Assembly: GCA_028712075.1 (NCBI GenBank)
Contig: JAQTQX010000006.1
Coordinates: forward strand, 62,001-126,000
From: Desulfuromonadaceae bacterium
GTDB taxonomy: Bacteria > Desulfobacterota > Desulfuromonadia > Geobacterales > Pseudopelobacteraceae
Direction of reading: 5' to 3'
DNA length: 64,000 nucleotides
In this document: positions 17,330 to 25,990 of the stretch, one piece after another
Layout: each line of letters opens with the position of its first letter
How positions within the stretch are numbered: position 1 is the first letter of the stretch
Position numbers and translations under genes: made by a program
The notes under the pieces: generated by a model
What the model was told of the DNA's origin: nothing
What the model saw: only the letters and a program-made list of their open reading frames with translations
The model's database searches: none

Positions 17330-17359
17330 AAAAAAGCCCGTGGTAGCACGGGCTTTTTT
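17330..17359. terminator. Bidirectional terminator after the ferredoxin gene
   Basis: AAAAAAGCCCGTG and CACGGGCTTTTTT surround a 4-base loop. The flanking A- and T-runs let it end both the ferredoxin transcript and the opposing DUF2905 transcript. Confidence 0.9.
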
Positions 17360-17364
17360 GTATG

Positions 17365-17580
17365 CTATTTTTTGAACAGCCACATGATGAAGGAGAATAC
17401 TGCCGAGAGAATCAGGCAGGTAGTAAGGGGAACGTAGAGACTGAAATTATCCCGTTTGATGCTGATGTCACCCGGCAACCTGCCAAGCCAGGCGGGAAGC
17501 TTCGGCGCACAGGTGATGACCAGTCCGACCGCCACTACCAGCAGTCCAATAATGATAAGAGTTTTGCCAAGCTCACTCAT
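17365..17580 (-). CDS. DUF2905 family small membrane protein
   Basis: The 71-residue protein has two hydrophobic helices (about 7-27 and 48-68) joined by a short segment with LPAWLGRLPGDI, the hallmark of the DUF2905 family. No function is established for the family. It is last in the minus-strand riboflavin/queuosine gene run, separated from queH by a short run of degenerate 7-mer repeats. Confidence 0.85.
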   Translation of the reverse strand: MSELGKTLIIIGLLVVAVGLVITCAPKLPAWLGRLPGDISIKRDNFSLYVPLTTCLILSAVFSFIMWLFKK

Positions 17581-17588
17581 GACTTATC

Positions 17589-17629
17589 AACCTTCATCCT
17601 TCAACCTTCATCCTTCAACCTTCAACCTT
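17589..17629. repeat. CCTTCAW heptamer repeat at the queH 3' end
   Basis: A 14-base unit CCTTCATCCTTCAA occurs twice in tandem (17591-17604, 17605-17618) and continues into further CCTTCAA copies. It overlaps the last codons of queH, so the final residues and stop of that protein are repeat-encoded. The same heptamer occurs after the DUF342 gene (25701-25718, opposite orientation). Confidence 0.75.
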
Positions 17630-18156
17630 TTAGGCAGATACCTTTCCTTTTCGCTGTAGATGCAACCGCAGTACTGCTGGCGATACAGGCCAAGATCCTT
17701 TGAACGTCGGATTCCTTCCTGCCAGCCGCTACGAAAGTCCTGATAAAAAAACGGCACACCACACTCGACGCCGATCGCTTCACCCAACGCCCTGATTTCG
17801 TCATGCTTTTGATACCTGCTGTAGAGCAGTGAAGCGGTAAATGCGTCAAAGTTGCCATCAGCTGCCGCCTCGGCAGCAGCACGCAGTCGTGATGCATAAC
17901 AATAGCTGCAGCGTTTCTTCGGTTCTGCAGCGACGTGCGCCAGAAAGTCTTCCAGATCATAGTCATCCCGCATAAGAAGGGGCATTTCTTCAAGGTCTGC
18001 CATCTGCACGAGGGTATCTCTCCGCGTGACATATTCCTGGTACGGATGGATGTTGTGATTGTAAAAGAAACCGGTGACCTCATGCCCGTCAGCTCGCAGC
18101 TGTTTAAGCGGGAAGAGGGCACAGGGGCCACAGCAGGTGTGCAGAAGAATGTTCAT
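17608..18156 (-). CDS. queH: Epoxyqueuosine reductase QueH
   Basis: The 182-residue DUF208 protein performs the last step of queuosine synthesis, reducing epoxyqueuosine in tRNA, and is the non-cobalamin alternative to QueG. Cys motifs expected to bind Fe-S and metal are present: LLHTCCGPCALFP at the start, KKRCSYCYASRL in the middle and QQYCGCIYS near the end. It overlaps the ribBA stop by one base (TGATG), so it is co-translated with the riboflavin genes; both pathways start from GTP. The C-terminal KRLKVEG is encoded within the heptamer repeat. Confidence 0.92.
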   Translation of the reverse strand: MNILLHTCCGPCALFPLKQLRADGHEVTGFFYNHNIHPYQEYVTRRDTLVQMADLEEMPLLMRDDYDLEDFLAHVAAEPKKRCSYCYASRLRAAAEAAADGNFDAFTASLLYSRYQKHDEIRALGEAIGVECGVPFFYQDFRSGWQEGIRRSKDLGLYRQQYCGCIYSEKERYLPKRLKVEG

Positions 18157-19361
18157 CAGAGATTCCCGAGCAGGTGCCCCATTTTTGCACGTTTTGTTTC
18201 AAGATAGTCGCGGTTGGTATCGTTTGGTTCCGCCTCAATGGCCACTCGATCAACGATATCGATGCCATACCCCTGCAGGCCGATCAATTTTTTCGGGTTA
18301 TTGGTCAGCAGGCGAATCTTGGTGATGCCGAGTGCCAGCAAAATCTGGGCTCCGATGCCGTATTCGCGCAAATCTGCCTTGAAACCGAGTTCCAGATTGG
18401 CCTCTACCGTATCGCGTCCGTTATCCTGAAGTTCGTACGCCCTCAGCTTATTAATCAGGCCGATTCCGCGTCCTTCCTGGCGCATGTAGAGAATGACGCC
18501 GCACCCTTCCGCAGCTATCTGCTCCATGGCACGGTGCAGTTGCTCTCCGCAGTCGCAGCGCTGACTGCCAAGGACATCTCCCGTCAGGCATTCTGAATGG
18601 ACCCGGACAAGCACCGGCTGACCTTTTTTCAGCTCCCCCTTTACCAGAGCGATATGTTCCAGTTTGTCGATGTCATTTTCAAAACCGATAGCCCGCCATT
18701 CACCGCCGAATGCCGAGGGGAGGCGTGCTTCTGCGACAGTACGCACCAGTCGTTCGTTTTTGAGCCGATACGACACCAGATCGGCAATGGTACAGATTTT
18801 GATATTATGTTCCCGGGCAAATATCTTCAGCTCCGGCATGCGGGCCATGGTTCCGTCATCATTCATAATTTCACAGATGACCCCTGCGGGTTTCAGCCCG
18901 GCAAGGCGCGCCAGGTCGACAGAACCCTCGGTCTGCCCGAGCCGTACCAGTACCCCACCTTTGCGTGCCCTGAGCGGGAAAATATGACCAGGGCTGACAA
19001 GATCTTTGGCGCTCGCTCCATCAGCAGAGGCGGTAATAATAGTGTGTGCCCGGTCTGCAGCGGAAATGCCGGTGGTAACTCCGTGCTTGGCCTCAATTGA
19101 GACGGTGAAGGCGGTTTCAAACGGCGAGGTGTTATCGCGCACCATCGGCCGGAGCCCCAATTCGTCGCATTTATCGGATGTGAGGGTAAGGCAGATCAGG
19201 CCGCGGCCATATTTTGCCATGAAATTAATGTTTTCCGGCGTGGCCGCTTCAGCAGCCAGAGTCAGATCTCCCTCATTCTCTCGGTCTTCATCATCTACCA
19301 GAATAACCATCTTTCCCTGACGGATATCCTCAATAGCTTCTTCAATTGTTGCAACAGACAT
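18156..19361 (-). CDS. ribBA: Bifunctional DHBP synthase / GTP cyclohydrolase II
   Basis: The 401-residue fusion feeds both branches of riboflavin synthesis. The N-terminal RibB half (~1-200; [30 protein letters not shown]) makes 3,4-dihydroxybutanone 4-phosphate from ribulose 5-phosphate. The C-terminal RibA half (~205-400) opens the GTP ring; zinc Cys lie in [17 protein letters not shown] and a catalytic segment is RQEGRGIGL. It follows ribE in the same operon across a hairpin spacer (19381-19432) and overlaps queH by one base. Confidence 0.97.
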   Translation of the reverse strand: MSVATIEEAIEDIRQGKMVILVDDEDRENEGDLTLAAEAATPENINFMAKYGRGLICLTLTSDKCDELGLRPMVRDNTSPFETAFTVSIEAKHGVTTGISAADRAHTIITASADGASAKDLVSPGHIFPLRARKGGVLVRLGQTEGSVDLARLAGLKPAGVICEIMNDDGTMARMPELKIFAREHNIKICTIADLVSYRLKNERLVRTVAEARLPSAFGGEWRAIGFENDIDKLEHIALVKGELKKGQPVLVRVHSECLTGDVLGSQRCDCGEQLHRAMEQIAAEGCGVILYMRQEGRGIGLINKLRAYELQDNGRDTVEANLELGFKADLREYGIGAQILLALGITKIRLLTNNPKKLIGLQGYGIDIVDRVAIEAEPNDTNRDYLETKRAKMGHLLGNL

Positions 19362-19380
19362 GTATGTTCCTTTCAGTGTG

Positions 19381-19432
19381 CAGGATACCGGGTGCAGGAA
19401 GCCAAAACTGTACCCTGCACCCTTGTAGCCTG
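19381..19432. repeat. Intergenic inverted repeat between ribE and ribBA
   Basis: CAGGATACCGGGTGCAGG (19381-19398) pairs with CCTGCACCCTTGTAGCCTG (19414-19432) with few mismatches and a 15-base loop. There is no T-run. The arms belong to the GGGTGCAGGG sequence class also seen in three spacers of the che cluster. Confidence 0.7.
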
Positions 19433-19433
19433 C

Positions 19434-20075
19434 TTAAATAAAGCCGTTTTCAGCAAGTGATTTCATACTTAAGCCCCCCTCGGATTTCCAGGGGGCGGTC
19501 AACCGTTCCACATATTTACCGATGATGTCGGTTTCCAGGTTGACGCTGTCACCCCTTTTCAGCAGCGCAAGCGTGGTGTGTGAAAAGGTGTGGGGGATAA
19601 TATTTACTGCAAAACCATGGTGTGAAACGGTGTTGACGGTAAGGCTGATACCGTCTATTGCTATCGACCCTTTTGCTACGATGTAGCGGGCATGATCCGC
19701 CGGCAGATTGAACTGCAACTGGTAATTTCCGGAACGGGCATCGCAGCGGGACAGCTCCCCGATACAGTCAATATGGCCACTGACGATATGCCCTCCCAGC
19801 CGGTCGCCGAGTTTGAGTGCACGCTCCAGATTGACACGCGCGCCGCCGCAAAACGTGGCGATGGTTGTCCGGGTGATGCTTTCCGGGGAAACATCAAAGG
19901 TTACGCTATTCTCGTTTTTGGCTGTTACCGTCAGGCAGGTACCGTTGACAGCAACCGAATCGCCAACAGTGATCTCTGCGGTCGGCAGAGACGTGTCAAC
20001 AGTGAGCAGTCCCGCCTCACCACGCCGCTTGAAAGAGGCCACCCGACCGACATCTTCAATCAAACCGGTAAACAT
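19434..20075 (-). CDS. ribE: Riboflavin synthase alpha chain
   Basis: The 213-residue enzyme dismutates two 6,7-dimethyl-8-ribityllumazine molecules to riboflavin. It shows the internal duplication of two lumazine-binding barrels, starting MFTGLIEDVG and with GDSVAVNGTCLTV (first) and GSIAIDGISLTV (second). The 5' end overlaps ribD by 16 bases. Lumazine synthase (ribH), the usual next gene, is not here. Confidence 0.96.
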   Translation of the reverse strand: MFTGLIEDVGRVASFKRRGEAGLLTVDTSLPTAEITVGDSVAVNGTCLTVTAKNENSVTFDVSPESITRTTIATFCGGARVNLERALKLGDRLGGHIVSGHIDCIGELSRCDARSGNYQLQFNLPADHARYIVAKGSIAIDGISLTVNTVSHHGFAVNIIPHTFSHTTLALLKRGDSVNLETDIIGKYVERLTAPWKSEGGLSMKSLAENGFI

Positions 20076-21163
20076 GTCTGCTCCGTTCGTGCTGTTACCA
20101 TGATATCCGTGCCGACGCGCCGCACCGCGAGATTGCTGAACGGGACTACATGGGCGATATCATGAACACCGGTTATGGCAAACGGTGACATACCGTCGCA
20201 GCCCAATACTTTGGGGGCATAGAAAAACACACATTCGTCGATGAGTCCCGATTGCAACGCATAACCCGCCAGATGACTCCCCCCCTCAAGCAGAACGGAA
20301 TGGATGCCGGATGCTCCAAGTCTGTTCCAGAGGTCGATCAGATCAACCCGGTTATTTTTTTGTTTGCACACCAGTAGACGCACCCCTTTGTTGATATAGC
20401 GGGCATGAATATCCCGGCTTGTCACTGTCGTTGCCATGATGGTTCCGTGTGCCATATCACCCGCCAGAACGGCAGCATCAATCGGGGTGCGAAGGCGGCT
20501 GTCAACGATTATCCTGAGCGGATCCTGTCCCTTTACGTGCCGGACAGTTAACATCGGATTATCGGCAATCACTGTATCAACACCGACCATGATGGCGTTG
20601 TTGGCGGCCCGCATCCGGTGAACAATCCTGCGTGACTCTTCGCAGCTGATCCAGCAGGAATCACCGGTGACGCTGGCGATTTTACCGTCAAGCGTCATGG
20701 CACATTTATAGGTGACGTATGGCTGGCCGGTCGTGATGAATTTTACAAACGGGCGATTGATGGCGCGGCACTCCGCTTCGAGTACACCGCAGAAGGTCTC
20801 GATGCCGGCCTGCTGCAGTGCGCGCAACCCCTTGCCGTTGACCTGGGGATTCGGGTCGTGCATACCGGCAAAAACCCGTTTAACTCCGGCACGGATCAAC
20901 GCTGCTGCACATGGGGGCGTCTTGCCGGTATGGCTGCACGGCTCCAGTGTTACATAGACATCCGCTCCAGCGGCTGCAGTTCCGGCCATGTTCAGGGCAT
21001 GTACCTCCGCATGAGGGGCGCCGGCCTTTCTGTGCCACCCCTCGCCGATAACAGCGCCATTCTTGACAATCACACAGCCGACCGCTGGATTTGGATGGGT
21101 TTTGCCGACCCCTTTTTTTGCCAGGGTCAGGGCGCGTTTCATGTAGGCAGCGTCAGGATTCAT
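20060..21163 (-). CDS. ribD: Bifunctional riboflavin deaminase/reductase RibD
   Basis: The 367-residue protein has an N-terminal zinc deaminase domain (~1-145; HAEVHAL and EPCSHTGKTPPC) and a C-terminal DHFR-like reductase (~148-360; TYKCAMTLDGKIA). Together they convert the RibA product to 5-amino-6-ribitylaminouracil phosphate. It starts 9 bases after the nrdR stop in a continuous minus-strand operon. No FMN riboswitch-like element is seen upstream; the operon instead starts before comEB. Confidence 0.96.
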   Translation of the reverse strand: MNPDAAYMKRALTLAKKGVGKTHPNPAVGCVIVKNGAVIGEGWHRKAGAPHAEVHALNMAGTAAAGADVYVTLEPCSHTGKTPPCAAALIRAGVKRVFAGMHDPNPQVNGKGLRALQQAGIETFCGVLEAECRAINRPFVKFITTGQPYVTYKCAMTLDGKIASVTGDSCWISCEESRRIVHRMRAANNAIMVGVDTVIADNPMLTVRHVKGQDPLRIIVDSRLRTPIDAAVLAGDMAHGTIMATTVTSRDIHARYINKGVRLLVCKQKNNRVDLIDLWNRLGASGIHSVLLEGGSHLAGYALQSGLIDECVFFYAPKVLGCDGMSPFAITGVHDIAHVVPFSNLAVRRVGTDIMVTARTEQTCLPV

Positions 21164-21172
21164 GCATTGACC

Positions 21173-21625
21173 TTATTTTTTCAGCAAATCCTGCAGTTCG
21201 CTCATAAATTCGTTGATATCCCTGAATGAACGGTATACCGAGGCAAAACGGACGTATGCCACTTCATCCATGTCGTGCAGCTCTTTCATCAGCCACTCGC
21301 CGATCATTGTGGTGGAAATTTCCCGCTCGGATGATTCCTGCAGACGTGTCTCCAGTCGGTCAACCAGCAGTTCGATGTCTGTTTTGGCAATGGGCCGCTT
21401 TTCGCACGCCTTGAGTATGCCGTTGATAATTTTCAGGCGGTCAAACGGTTCGCGCCTGCCATCTTTTTTGCAGACCTGCGGAAGCATCTCTTCAATCCGC
21501 TCGAAGGTGGTGAAGCGTTTGCCGCACTGTTCGCACTCCCGCCGCCGCCGGATGGCCGAGCCCCCCTTGTCCGGGCGCGAATCAACAACCTTGCTGTCCA
21601 GATTATTGCAAAATGGGCATTTCAC
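21173..21625 (-). CDS. nrdR: Transcriptional repressor NrdR
   Basis: The 150-residue regulator of ribonucleotide reductase genes has an N-terminal zinc ribbon (MKCPFC and CEQCGKRF, four Cys) and an ATP-cone domain (~48-140) that senses ATP/dATP. Length and motifs are fully standard. Four-base overlap with comEB. Pairing NrdR with dCMP deaminase places two deoxynucleotide-balance functions at the head of the riboflavin operon. Confidence 0.97.
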   Translation of the reverse strand: MKCPFCNNLDSKVVDSRPDKGGSAIRRRRECEQCGKRFTTFERIEEMLPQVCKKDGRREPFDRLKIINGILKACEKRPIAKTDIELLVDRLETRLQESSEREISTTMIGEWLMKELHDMDEVAYVRFASVYRSFRDINEFMSELQDLLKK

Positions 21626-22089
21626 GTCTGCTGCTCCGTAGTTTCGTTGACAAAGTGACTGACGATGATGCCGCTTTCGGCGATCATCTCGCGGGCCAGC
21701 TCATCTGCGTATCCCTCGCCATACACGACCATTGTTATTCCGGCATTGATCAGCATTTTGGTGCAGATGATACAGGGCATGGTGGTGCAGTAAAGTACCG
21801 AACCGTTAATGTTGATGCCATGCCGCGCGGCCTGAATGATAGCATTCTGTTCGGCATGCAGCCCGCGGCAGAGCTCATGGCGCTCGCCGGAAGGGACTCT
21901 GAGCCGTTCGCGCAGACAGCCGACCGCATCACAGTGAGTGATGCCAGAAGGTACGCCGTTATAGCCGGTTGCCAGAATATTGCGATCCTTGACGAGTGTC
22001 GCCCCGACCTGGCGTCTCATGCAGGTGGAGCGGGTGGCAACCAGACGGGTAATGTCCATGAAATACTGATCCCACGATGGTCGCTGCAT
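21622..22089 (-). CDS. Deoxycytidylate (dCMP) deaminase
   Basis: This zinc-dependent deaminase converts dCMP to dUMP, supplying thymidylate synthesis. Zinc-site motifs are present: LHAEQNAI and [24 protein letters not shown] resembles the ComEB/DCTD family. The ATG at 22089 (155 residues) is chosen because AAAGGA lies upstream; an in-frame TTG at 22116 would add nine residues. It is the first gene of the comEB-nrdR-ribDE-ribBA-queH run, behind a good sigma-70-like promoter. Confidence 0.93.
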   Translation of the reverse strand: MQRPSWDQYFMDITRLVATRSTCMRRQVGATLVKDRNILATGYNGVPSGITHCDAVGCLRERLRVPSGERHELCRGLHAEQNAIIQAARHGININGSVLYCTTMPCIICTKMLINAGITMVVYGEGYADELAREMIAESGIIVSHFVNETTEQQT

Positions 22090-22126
22090 GGCCGATGATT
22101 TCCTTTCAACAGTCAATGTGGCTGGT

Positions 22127-22155
22127 AAAGTACCTTACTCTGCGGGGGAGGTCAA
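22127..22155 (-). promoter_or_regulatory. Sigma-70 promoter of the comEB-nrdR-rib operon
   Basis: On the minus strand TTGACC (22155-22150) and TACTTT (22132-22127) are separated by exactly 17 bases, ~38 bases before the comEB ATG. No competing pair of similar quality was seen. Confidence 0.6.
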
Positions 22156-22189
22156 TATGGTTGCCCGAATATTTATTACCATATTCTGC

Positions 22190-22217
22190 TTGCACATCGG
22201 AAAAAATGTTCTATCAT
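22190..22217 (+). promoter_or_regulatory. Candidate sigma-70 promoter of the sigma-54 activator gene
   Basis: TTGCAC (22190-22195) and TATCAT (22212-22217) lie 16 bases apart, facing the gene at 22401. It would give a leader of about 180 bases containing the G+C-rich hairpin at 22298-22332. Confidence 0.4.
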
Positions 22218-22297
22218 TTCGGCGCAGTCAGATTATTGCCGTTCTGAATACTGTATTACAGACAGCTTTACGGCAGTTTCCGGTTAGATCTTTGTAT

Positions 22298-22332
22298 AAA
22301 GTCTCCCCTCCCGCAGGGGGCGGGGGGACTTT
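22298..22332 (+). promoter_or_regulatory. G+C-rich leader hairpin
   Basis: AAAGTC (22298-22303) pairs with GACTTT (22327-22332), and the C-rich and G-rich runs between pair as well, giving a stem of about 14 pairs with small bulges. No T-run follows, so it is not a plain terminator. It may be an attenuator, a stabiliser or a dispersed repeat. Confidence 0.45.
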
Positions 22333-22400
22333 AAGGCAACTGCAAAAACCATATACGGAGATACTGACTGCTTTCTCGCATTAACCGGTAAGGAGAACAC

Positions 22401-24119
22401 GTGTCGATACGGCAACTGCACAACCGTATCCTGCTTGTCGATGATGAAAATGGCATCCGTTTTGCTCTGGGGACTCTCCTGAGAAAAGAGGGGTATCTGG
22501 TTGACGCTGCCGCCGACATTTGCGAGGCACGTGGTTTCCTGCGCGCCAATCCCTATGATTTGATCTATATTGATATAACACTCGGTAAAGAAAACGGCAT
22601 CGATCTGCTCCGCGAAATCAGAAAGACCTTTCCCGCATCCCAGGTGGTGATGTTTACCGGCAACCCGCGCGTCGAATCAGCAGCCGAGGCCGTGCGGCTG
22701 GGTGCTTTTGACTATATCTGCAAACCAATCCGTATTGAAACCCTGATCGCGGTGACGAAACATGCCTTGAGCAGTAAGGCGCTTGCTGATGAGCGGGAAC
22801 GTAACCGCGCCAACCTTGATGCAATTTTCCGCACGGGTAGCGACGGCATTGTCATGATCGACCAGAATGGCTGTCTGGCTCAATTTAATACGACATCAGA
22901 GCGGGTCTGCGGATATCACAGTGATCTTATCGGAAGCGATGCTGCAACGATTAACCTCGGCTGCTTCGGGGTGTGCAGAAAAGCCCTTGCGGAGTCACTT
23001 CACAGCAAGACTACGCGTGAGTTGCGCCGCGTCGAGTGCTGCCCATCCTCCGGGAAATCCCGCGTGATCAGCATAACGGCTACCCCGGTTACCGAACTCA
23101 ACGGGGTGGTTAGCGGGGCGGTTGCGATTATTCGAGACGAGACCCAGATGGTCGAAATGGAACGGTCGCTGCAGAAACGGGGTAGATTCCACGGTATTGT
23201 CGGAGCATCGGAAGTGATGCAGCGAGTCTATTCGCTGATCGGGTCTCTGGCAGATATGCCGACAACTGTTCTGATCAATGGCGAAAGCGGCACCGGTAAA
23301 GAATTGGTTGCCGGGGCGCTGCACTTCAGCGGTACCCGTTCGCGCGGACCGTTTGTAAAAGTCAACTGCTCGGCACTGTCGGAGCATCTTCTCGAAAGCG
23401 AATTGTTCGGCCATGTCCGCGGGGCGTTTACCGGCGCCATTTCCGACAAGATCGGCCGTTTCCAGAAGGCACACGGGGGAACACTGTTTCTCGATGAAAT
23501 CGGTGACATCTCTCCGGCGATTCAGATGCGGTTGTTACGGGTGCTGCAGGAAAGTGAATTCGAGAGGGTGGGCGATGCGACACCAATCAAGGTTGATGTC
23601 CGTATCGTCGCTGCCACCAATAAAAACCTCGCAGATATGGTGGCGACTGGAATGTTCAGGTCAGATCTATACTATCGGCTGAACGTGGTACGCATGGTGA
23701 TTCCTCCCCTCCGTGAACGTCTTGATGATCTGGACCTGCTGGTTGCCAATTTTATTACGCTCTACAATAACAAACTCTCCAAAAACATTACCGCCGTTTC
23801 AGACGATGTGATGGAATTATTCCACTCCTACCAGTGGCCCGGTAACGTCCGTGAATTGGAACATGCCATCGAGCATGCCAGTATTCTCAGTAAAGCTTCC
23901 ATTATCTCTCTGCAGGATCTTCCTCAGGATTTGTCAGAAAGTGCCAGAAGTGCCACGACATATCAGAAACATTTTGCTCTCCCCACCCTTGCTGATACCG
24001 CTAAAATGACGATCGGCGATGCGCTGGCAGCTGCCGACGGAAACAAGGCTCGCGCGGCACGCCTGCTTGGCATCAGCCGCATGACATTATATCGCCAGCT
24101 TGAATCTCAAAATAACTGA
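22401..24119 (+). CDS. Sigma-54 activator with receiver and PAS domains
   Basis: The 572-residue protein runs receiver (~10-125; LLVDDENG, Asp in LIYIDITLGKENG, Lys in YICKPIR), PAS (~140-250), AAA+ sigma-54 interaction domain (~270-500; Walker A GESGTGKE, canonical GAFTGA loop, LFLDEIGDIS) and a Fis-type helix-turn-helix (ARAARLLGISRMTLYRQL). Phosphorylated oligomers should remodel sigma-54 polymerase at -24/-12 promoters; rpoN itself is at 52397. The cognate kinase is not adjacent. The start has AAGGAG upstream. Confidence 0.94.
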   Translation: MSIRQLHNRILLVDDENGIRFALGTLLRKEGYLVDAAADICEARGFLRANPYDLIYIDITLGKENGIDLLREIRKTFPASQVVMFTGNPRVESAAEAVRLGAFDYICKPIRIETLIAVTKHALSSKALADERERNRANLDAIFRTGSDGIVMIDQNGCLAQFNTTSERVCGYHSDLIGSDAATINLGCFGVCRKALAESLHSKTTRELRRVECCPSSGKSRVISITATPVTELNGVVSGAVAIIRDETQMVEMERSLQKRGRFHGIVGASEVMQRVYSLIGSLADMPTTVLINGESGTGKELVAGALHFSGTRSRGPFVKVNCSALSEHLLESELFGHVRGAFTGAISDKIGRFQKAHGGTLFLDEIGDISPAIQMRLLRVLQESEFERVGDATPIKVDVRIVAATNKNLADMVATGMFRSDLYYRLNVVRMVIPPLRERLDDLDLLVANFITLYNNKLSKNITAVSDDVMELFHSYQWPGNVRELEHAIEHASILSKASIISLQDLPQDLSESARSATTYQKHFALPTLADTAKMTIGDALAAADGNKARAARLLGISRMTLYRQLESQNN

Positions 24120-24248
24120 TAATCTGCCGATAGTAGTTAGTGATTCCTCTGTTGTTGAAAATTGTGAAACAGCAGAGATACAAATACAATTAGTCGTTAA
24201 TTTGGCATGCTTGATGATATAATTCGCCTTATAAAGTGAGGAGTGACT

Positions 24249-25694
24249 ATGACAGAACAACTTCAACCGGCACCGCCCGAGACGCCCGCCATAGGGGGCA
24301 GTGAAATCAGGAAACCTGGCTATAGCCTGTATCTGCGGATACCGGATAACGCTTTGGAGTGCCGCTGCAGTTATGTCCCGCGTGGGCAGGGTTCCATGAT
24401 GACGCGGGATGAGTTTGCCGGTTACCTGAGTCAATACATTGTGAAAGTGGGTATTGACCAGCACGCTCTTGATGATTTTGCCACCAAAGCTGTTGCCGGG
24501 CAGCAGCTGGTGGATGTCCTTGTTGCTTCGGGAATCGCACCGCTTAACGGTGCTGATGAGTGTATCCGGCTGTCCGTCCAGTCTTCAACTGCTGTCCTTA
24601 GTGGTGATGAAGAGATCACCGAAGTAGATATGCACATCGTACAGAGTTTTATCAACGTTTCCATCGACGATGAAGTTGGCCGGATCATACCTGCGGAACA
24701 GGGAACTCCCGGTCAAAATATCATGGGGCAACCGATTCCCGCTCTGCCTGGTAAGCCATTGAGTGTGAAAATCGGCAAGAATATCCGTGTTGAAGAGGGT
24801 GGTGTGCTGATTGCCGCCACTACCGGTCGCCTCTGTCAGACTCCAGGTGAAATCTCCATCGAGGATGAATATCTTGTCAAAGGGGATGTGAATTTCCGGA
24901 TCGGTTCGATCAATTTCAAAGGCGTTGTCGAAGTGCGTGGTGATGTTCTTGATAACTTCGACATCACTGCGAGCAAGGGGCTTACCGTCACAGGCAATAT
25001 CGGCGTCTGCAACATTGTCAGCGATGGTGATATCACCTTCTGCGGTATGGATGGCATGGACAAGGCCAAAATAGTCTGCGGCGGGACGCTGCGAGCCCAT
25101 TTTATCCATGACGTTGATGTCGAATGTGCCGGCGACGTACTTGTGGATGTCGAAATACATAACTGCACGATAAAAACTCTCGGGAAAGTCGTCGTGGACA
25201 AGGGAGCACTCTCTGGTGGCTCATGCACCGCTCTCGGGGGGATAGAAGCAAAAAAACTCGGCACGGCATCGTCTATTCACACCAATCTCCGCGCTGGCAT
25301 CGATTATCACGATGTTGCGCTATTGGATGATCTGCTCACAGCGCTGACAAAAGCAAACGCACAGGCTGGGGAGACCCAGTCTCCGAGCGAGTTGGCGGAA
25401 TTACGCAAGACGACCGGCGCACTAACGGACTCTATTACCTCCATCCGGAGCAAGATTGACGAGCGGGCGAATGCCAAGATCAATGCCAAGGCAGTGATGT
25501 ATGAAAACGTCCAGTTGACACTGGGAAGTACGACAGAGCTGATTTATGAGCAGAAGGACGGACCGCATAGCGCCATAGAGAACAGCATCGACGGAGGGCT
25601 GCGCTTTCTGTCAATGACCAGCCTGAATGTAAAGGCTGCTGATATCGAGCAGGCTTTTGTGCAGGAATACAAAATGTCGCAACGCAAGGTGTGA
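24249..25694 (+). CDS. DUF342 (FapA) family protein
   Basis: The 481-residue protein has the DUF342/FapA organisation: an N-terminal region, then repeated beta-helix-like strands (~170-340; for example GSINFKGVVEVRGDVLDNF and GDITFCGMDGMDKAKIVCGG), and a C-terminal coiled coil (~355-440). FapA proteins are linked to flagellar and surface-assembly regulation, but the biochemical role is not settled. The ATG at 24249 follows GAGGAG; an in-frame GTG at 24243 overlaps that site and is less likely. It stands between a sigma-54 activator and the chemotaxis cluster. Confidence 0.85.
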   Translation: MTEQLQPAPPETPAIGGSEIRKPGYSLYLRIPDNALECRCSYVPRGQGSMMTRDEFAGYLSQYIVKVGIDQHALDDFATKAVAGQQLVDVLVASGIAPLNGADECIRLSVQSSTAVLSGDEEITEVDMHIVQSFINVSIDDEVGRIIPAEQGTPGQNIMGQPIPALPGKPLSVKIGKNIRVEEGGVLIAATTGRLCQTPGEISIEDEYLVKGDVNFRIGSINFKGVVEVRGDVLDNFDITASKGLTVTGNIGVCNIVSDGDITFCGMDGMDKAKIVCGGTLRAHFIHDVDVECAGDVLVDVEIHNCTIKTLGKVVVDKGALSGGSCTALGGIEAKKLGTASSIHTNLRAGIDYHDVALLDDLLTALTKANAQAGETQSPSELAELRKTTGALTDSITSIRSKIDERANAKINAKAVMYENVQLTLGSTTELIYEQKDGPHSAIENSIDGGLRFLSMTSLNVKAADIEQAFVQEYKMSQRKV

Positions 25695-25700
25695 ATAACA

Positions 25701-25718
25701 GGTTGAAGGTTGAAGGTT
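25701..25718. repeat. GGTTGAA heptamer repeat
   Basis: GGTTGAAGGTTGAAGGTT directly after the DUF342 stop is the inverse orientation of the CCTTCAA repeat at 17589-17629, and again sits at a gene's 3' end. Confidence 0.65.
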
Positions 25719-25742
25719 CTGCCTGTAACAGCTGTATCATCT

Positions 25743-25784
25743 ATGTGTAACATGTTACGACTGAAGTTGTAACATGTTACACAT
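25743..25784. repeat. 16-bp inverted repeat containing two identical 12-bp palindromes
   Basis: ATGTGTAACATGTTAC (25743-25758) is perfectly inverted at 25769-25784 with a 10-base loop. Each arm also contains GTAACATGTTAC, itself a perfect palindrome, at 25747-25758 and 25769-25780: two copies 22 bases apart, two helical turns. It could be a pair of dimer operators, or an A+T-rich terminator for the DUF342 gene since TTTTC follows. Confidence 0.7.
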
Positions 25785-25881
25785 TTTCATTTCCCTCTCT
25801 ACATCGTCGCAGTATCCCTCAAAAGCATAATTCCCTCAGACGGCAGTAAGTATCCTGAAAAATCCTGAATACATGTTAATT

Positions 25882-25990
25882 CCTTCTCCCTGAGTGAGAA
25901 GGTGGCCGAAGGCCGGTTGAGGGGCAGTAGCACTATGATTTAATCTGTTCCCCCTCACCCTAACCCTAACCCTCTCCCTCATGGAGAGGG
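25882..25990. repeat. Composite three-hairpin intergenic repeat element
   Basis: Successive stems are CCTTCTC/GAGAAGG (25882-25902), GGCC/GGCC with a GAA loop (25904-25914), and CCCTCTCC/GGAGAGGG (25970-25990); TGAGGGG (25918-25924) also pairs with CCCCTCA (25951-25957). It includes two CCCTAA units. The style matches short non-coding repeat elements seen between genes in many bacteria. No coding sign. Confidence 0.65.

Noticed and set aside
17589-17629. Possible CRISPR-like direct repeats
   Set aside because: Units are 7-14 bases, contiguous and without spacers; a simple degenerate repeat.
25950-25975. Telomere-like CCCTAACCCTAACCCT string
   Set aside because: Only two to three units, inside a bacterial intergenic hairpin element; no sign of a chromosome end.
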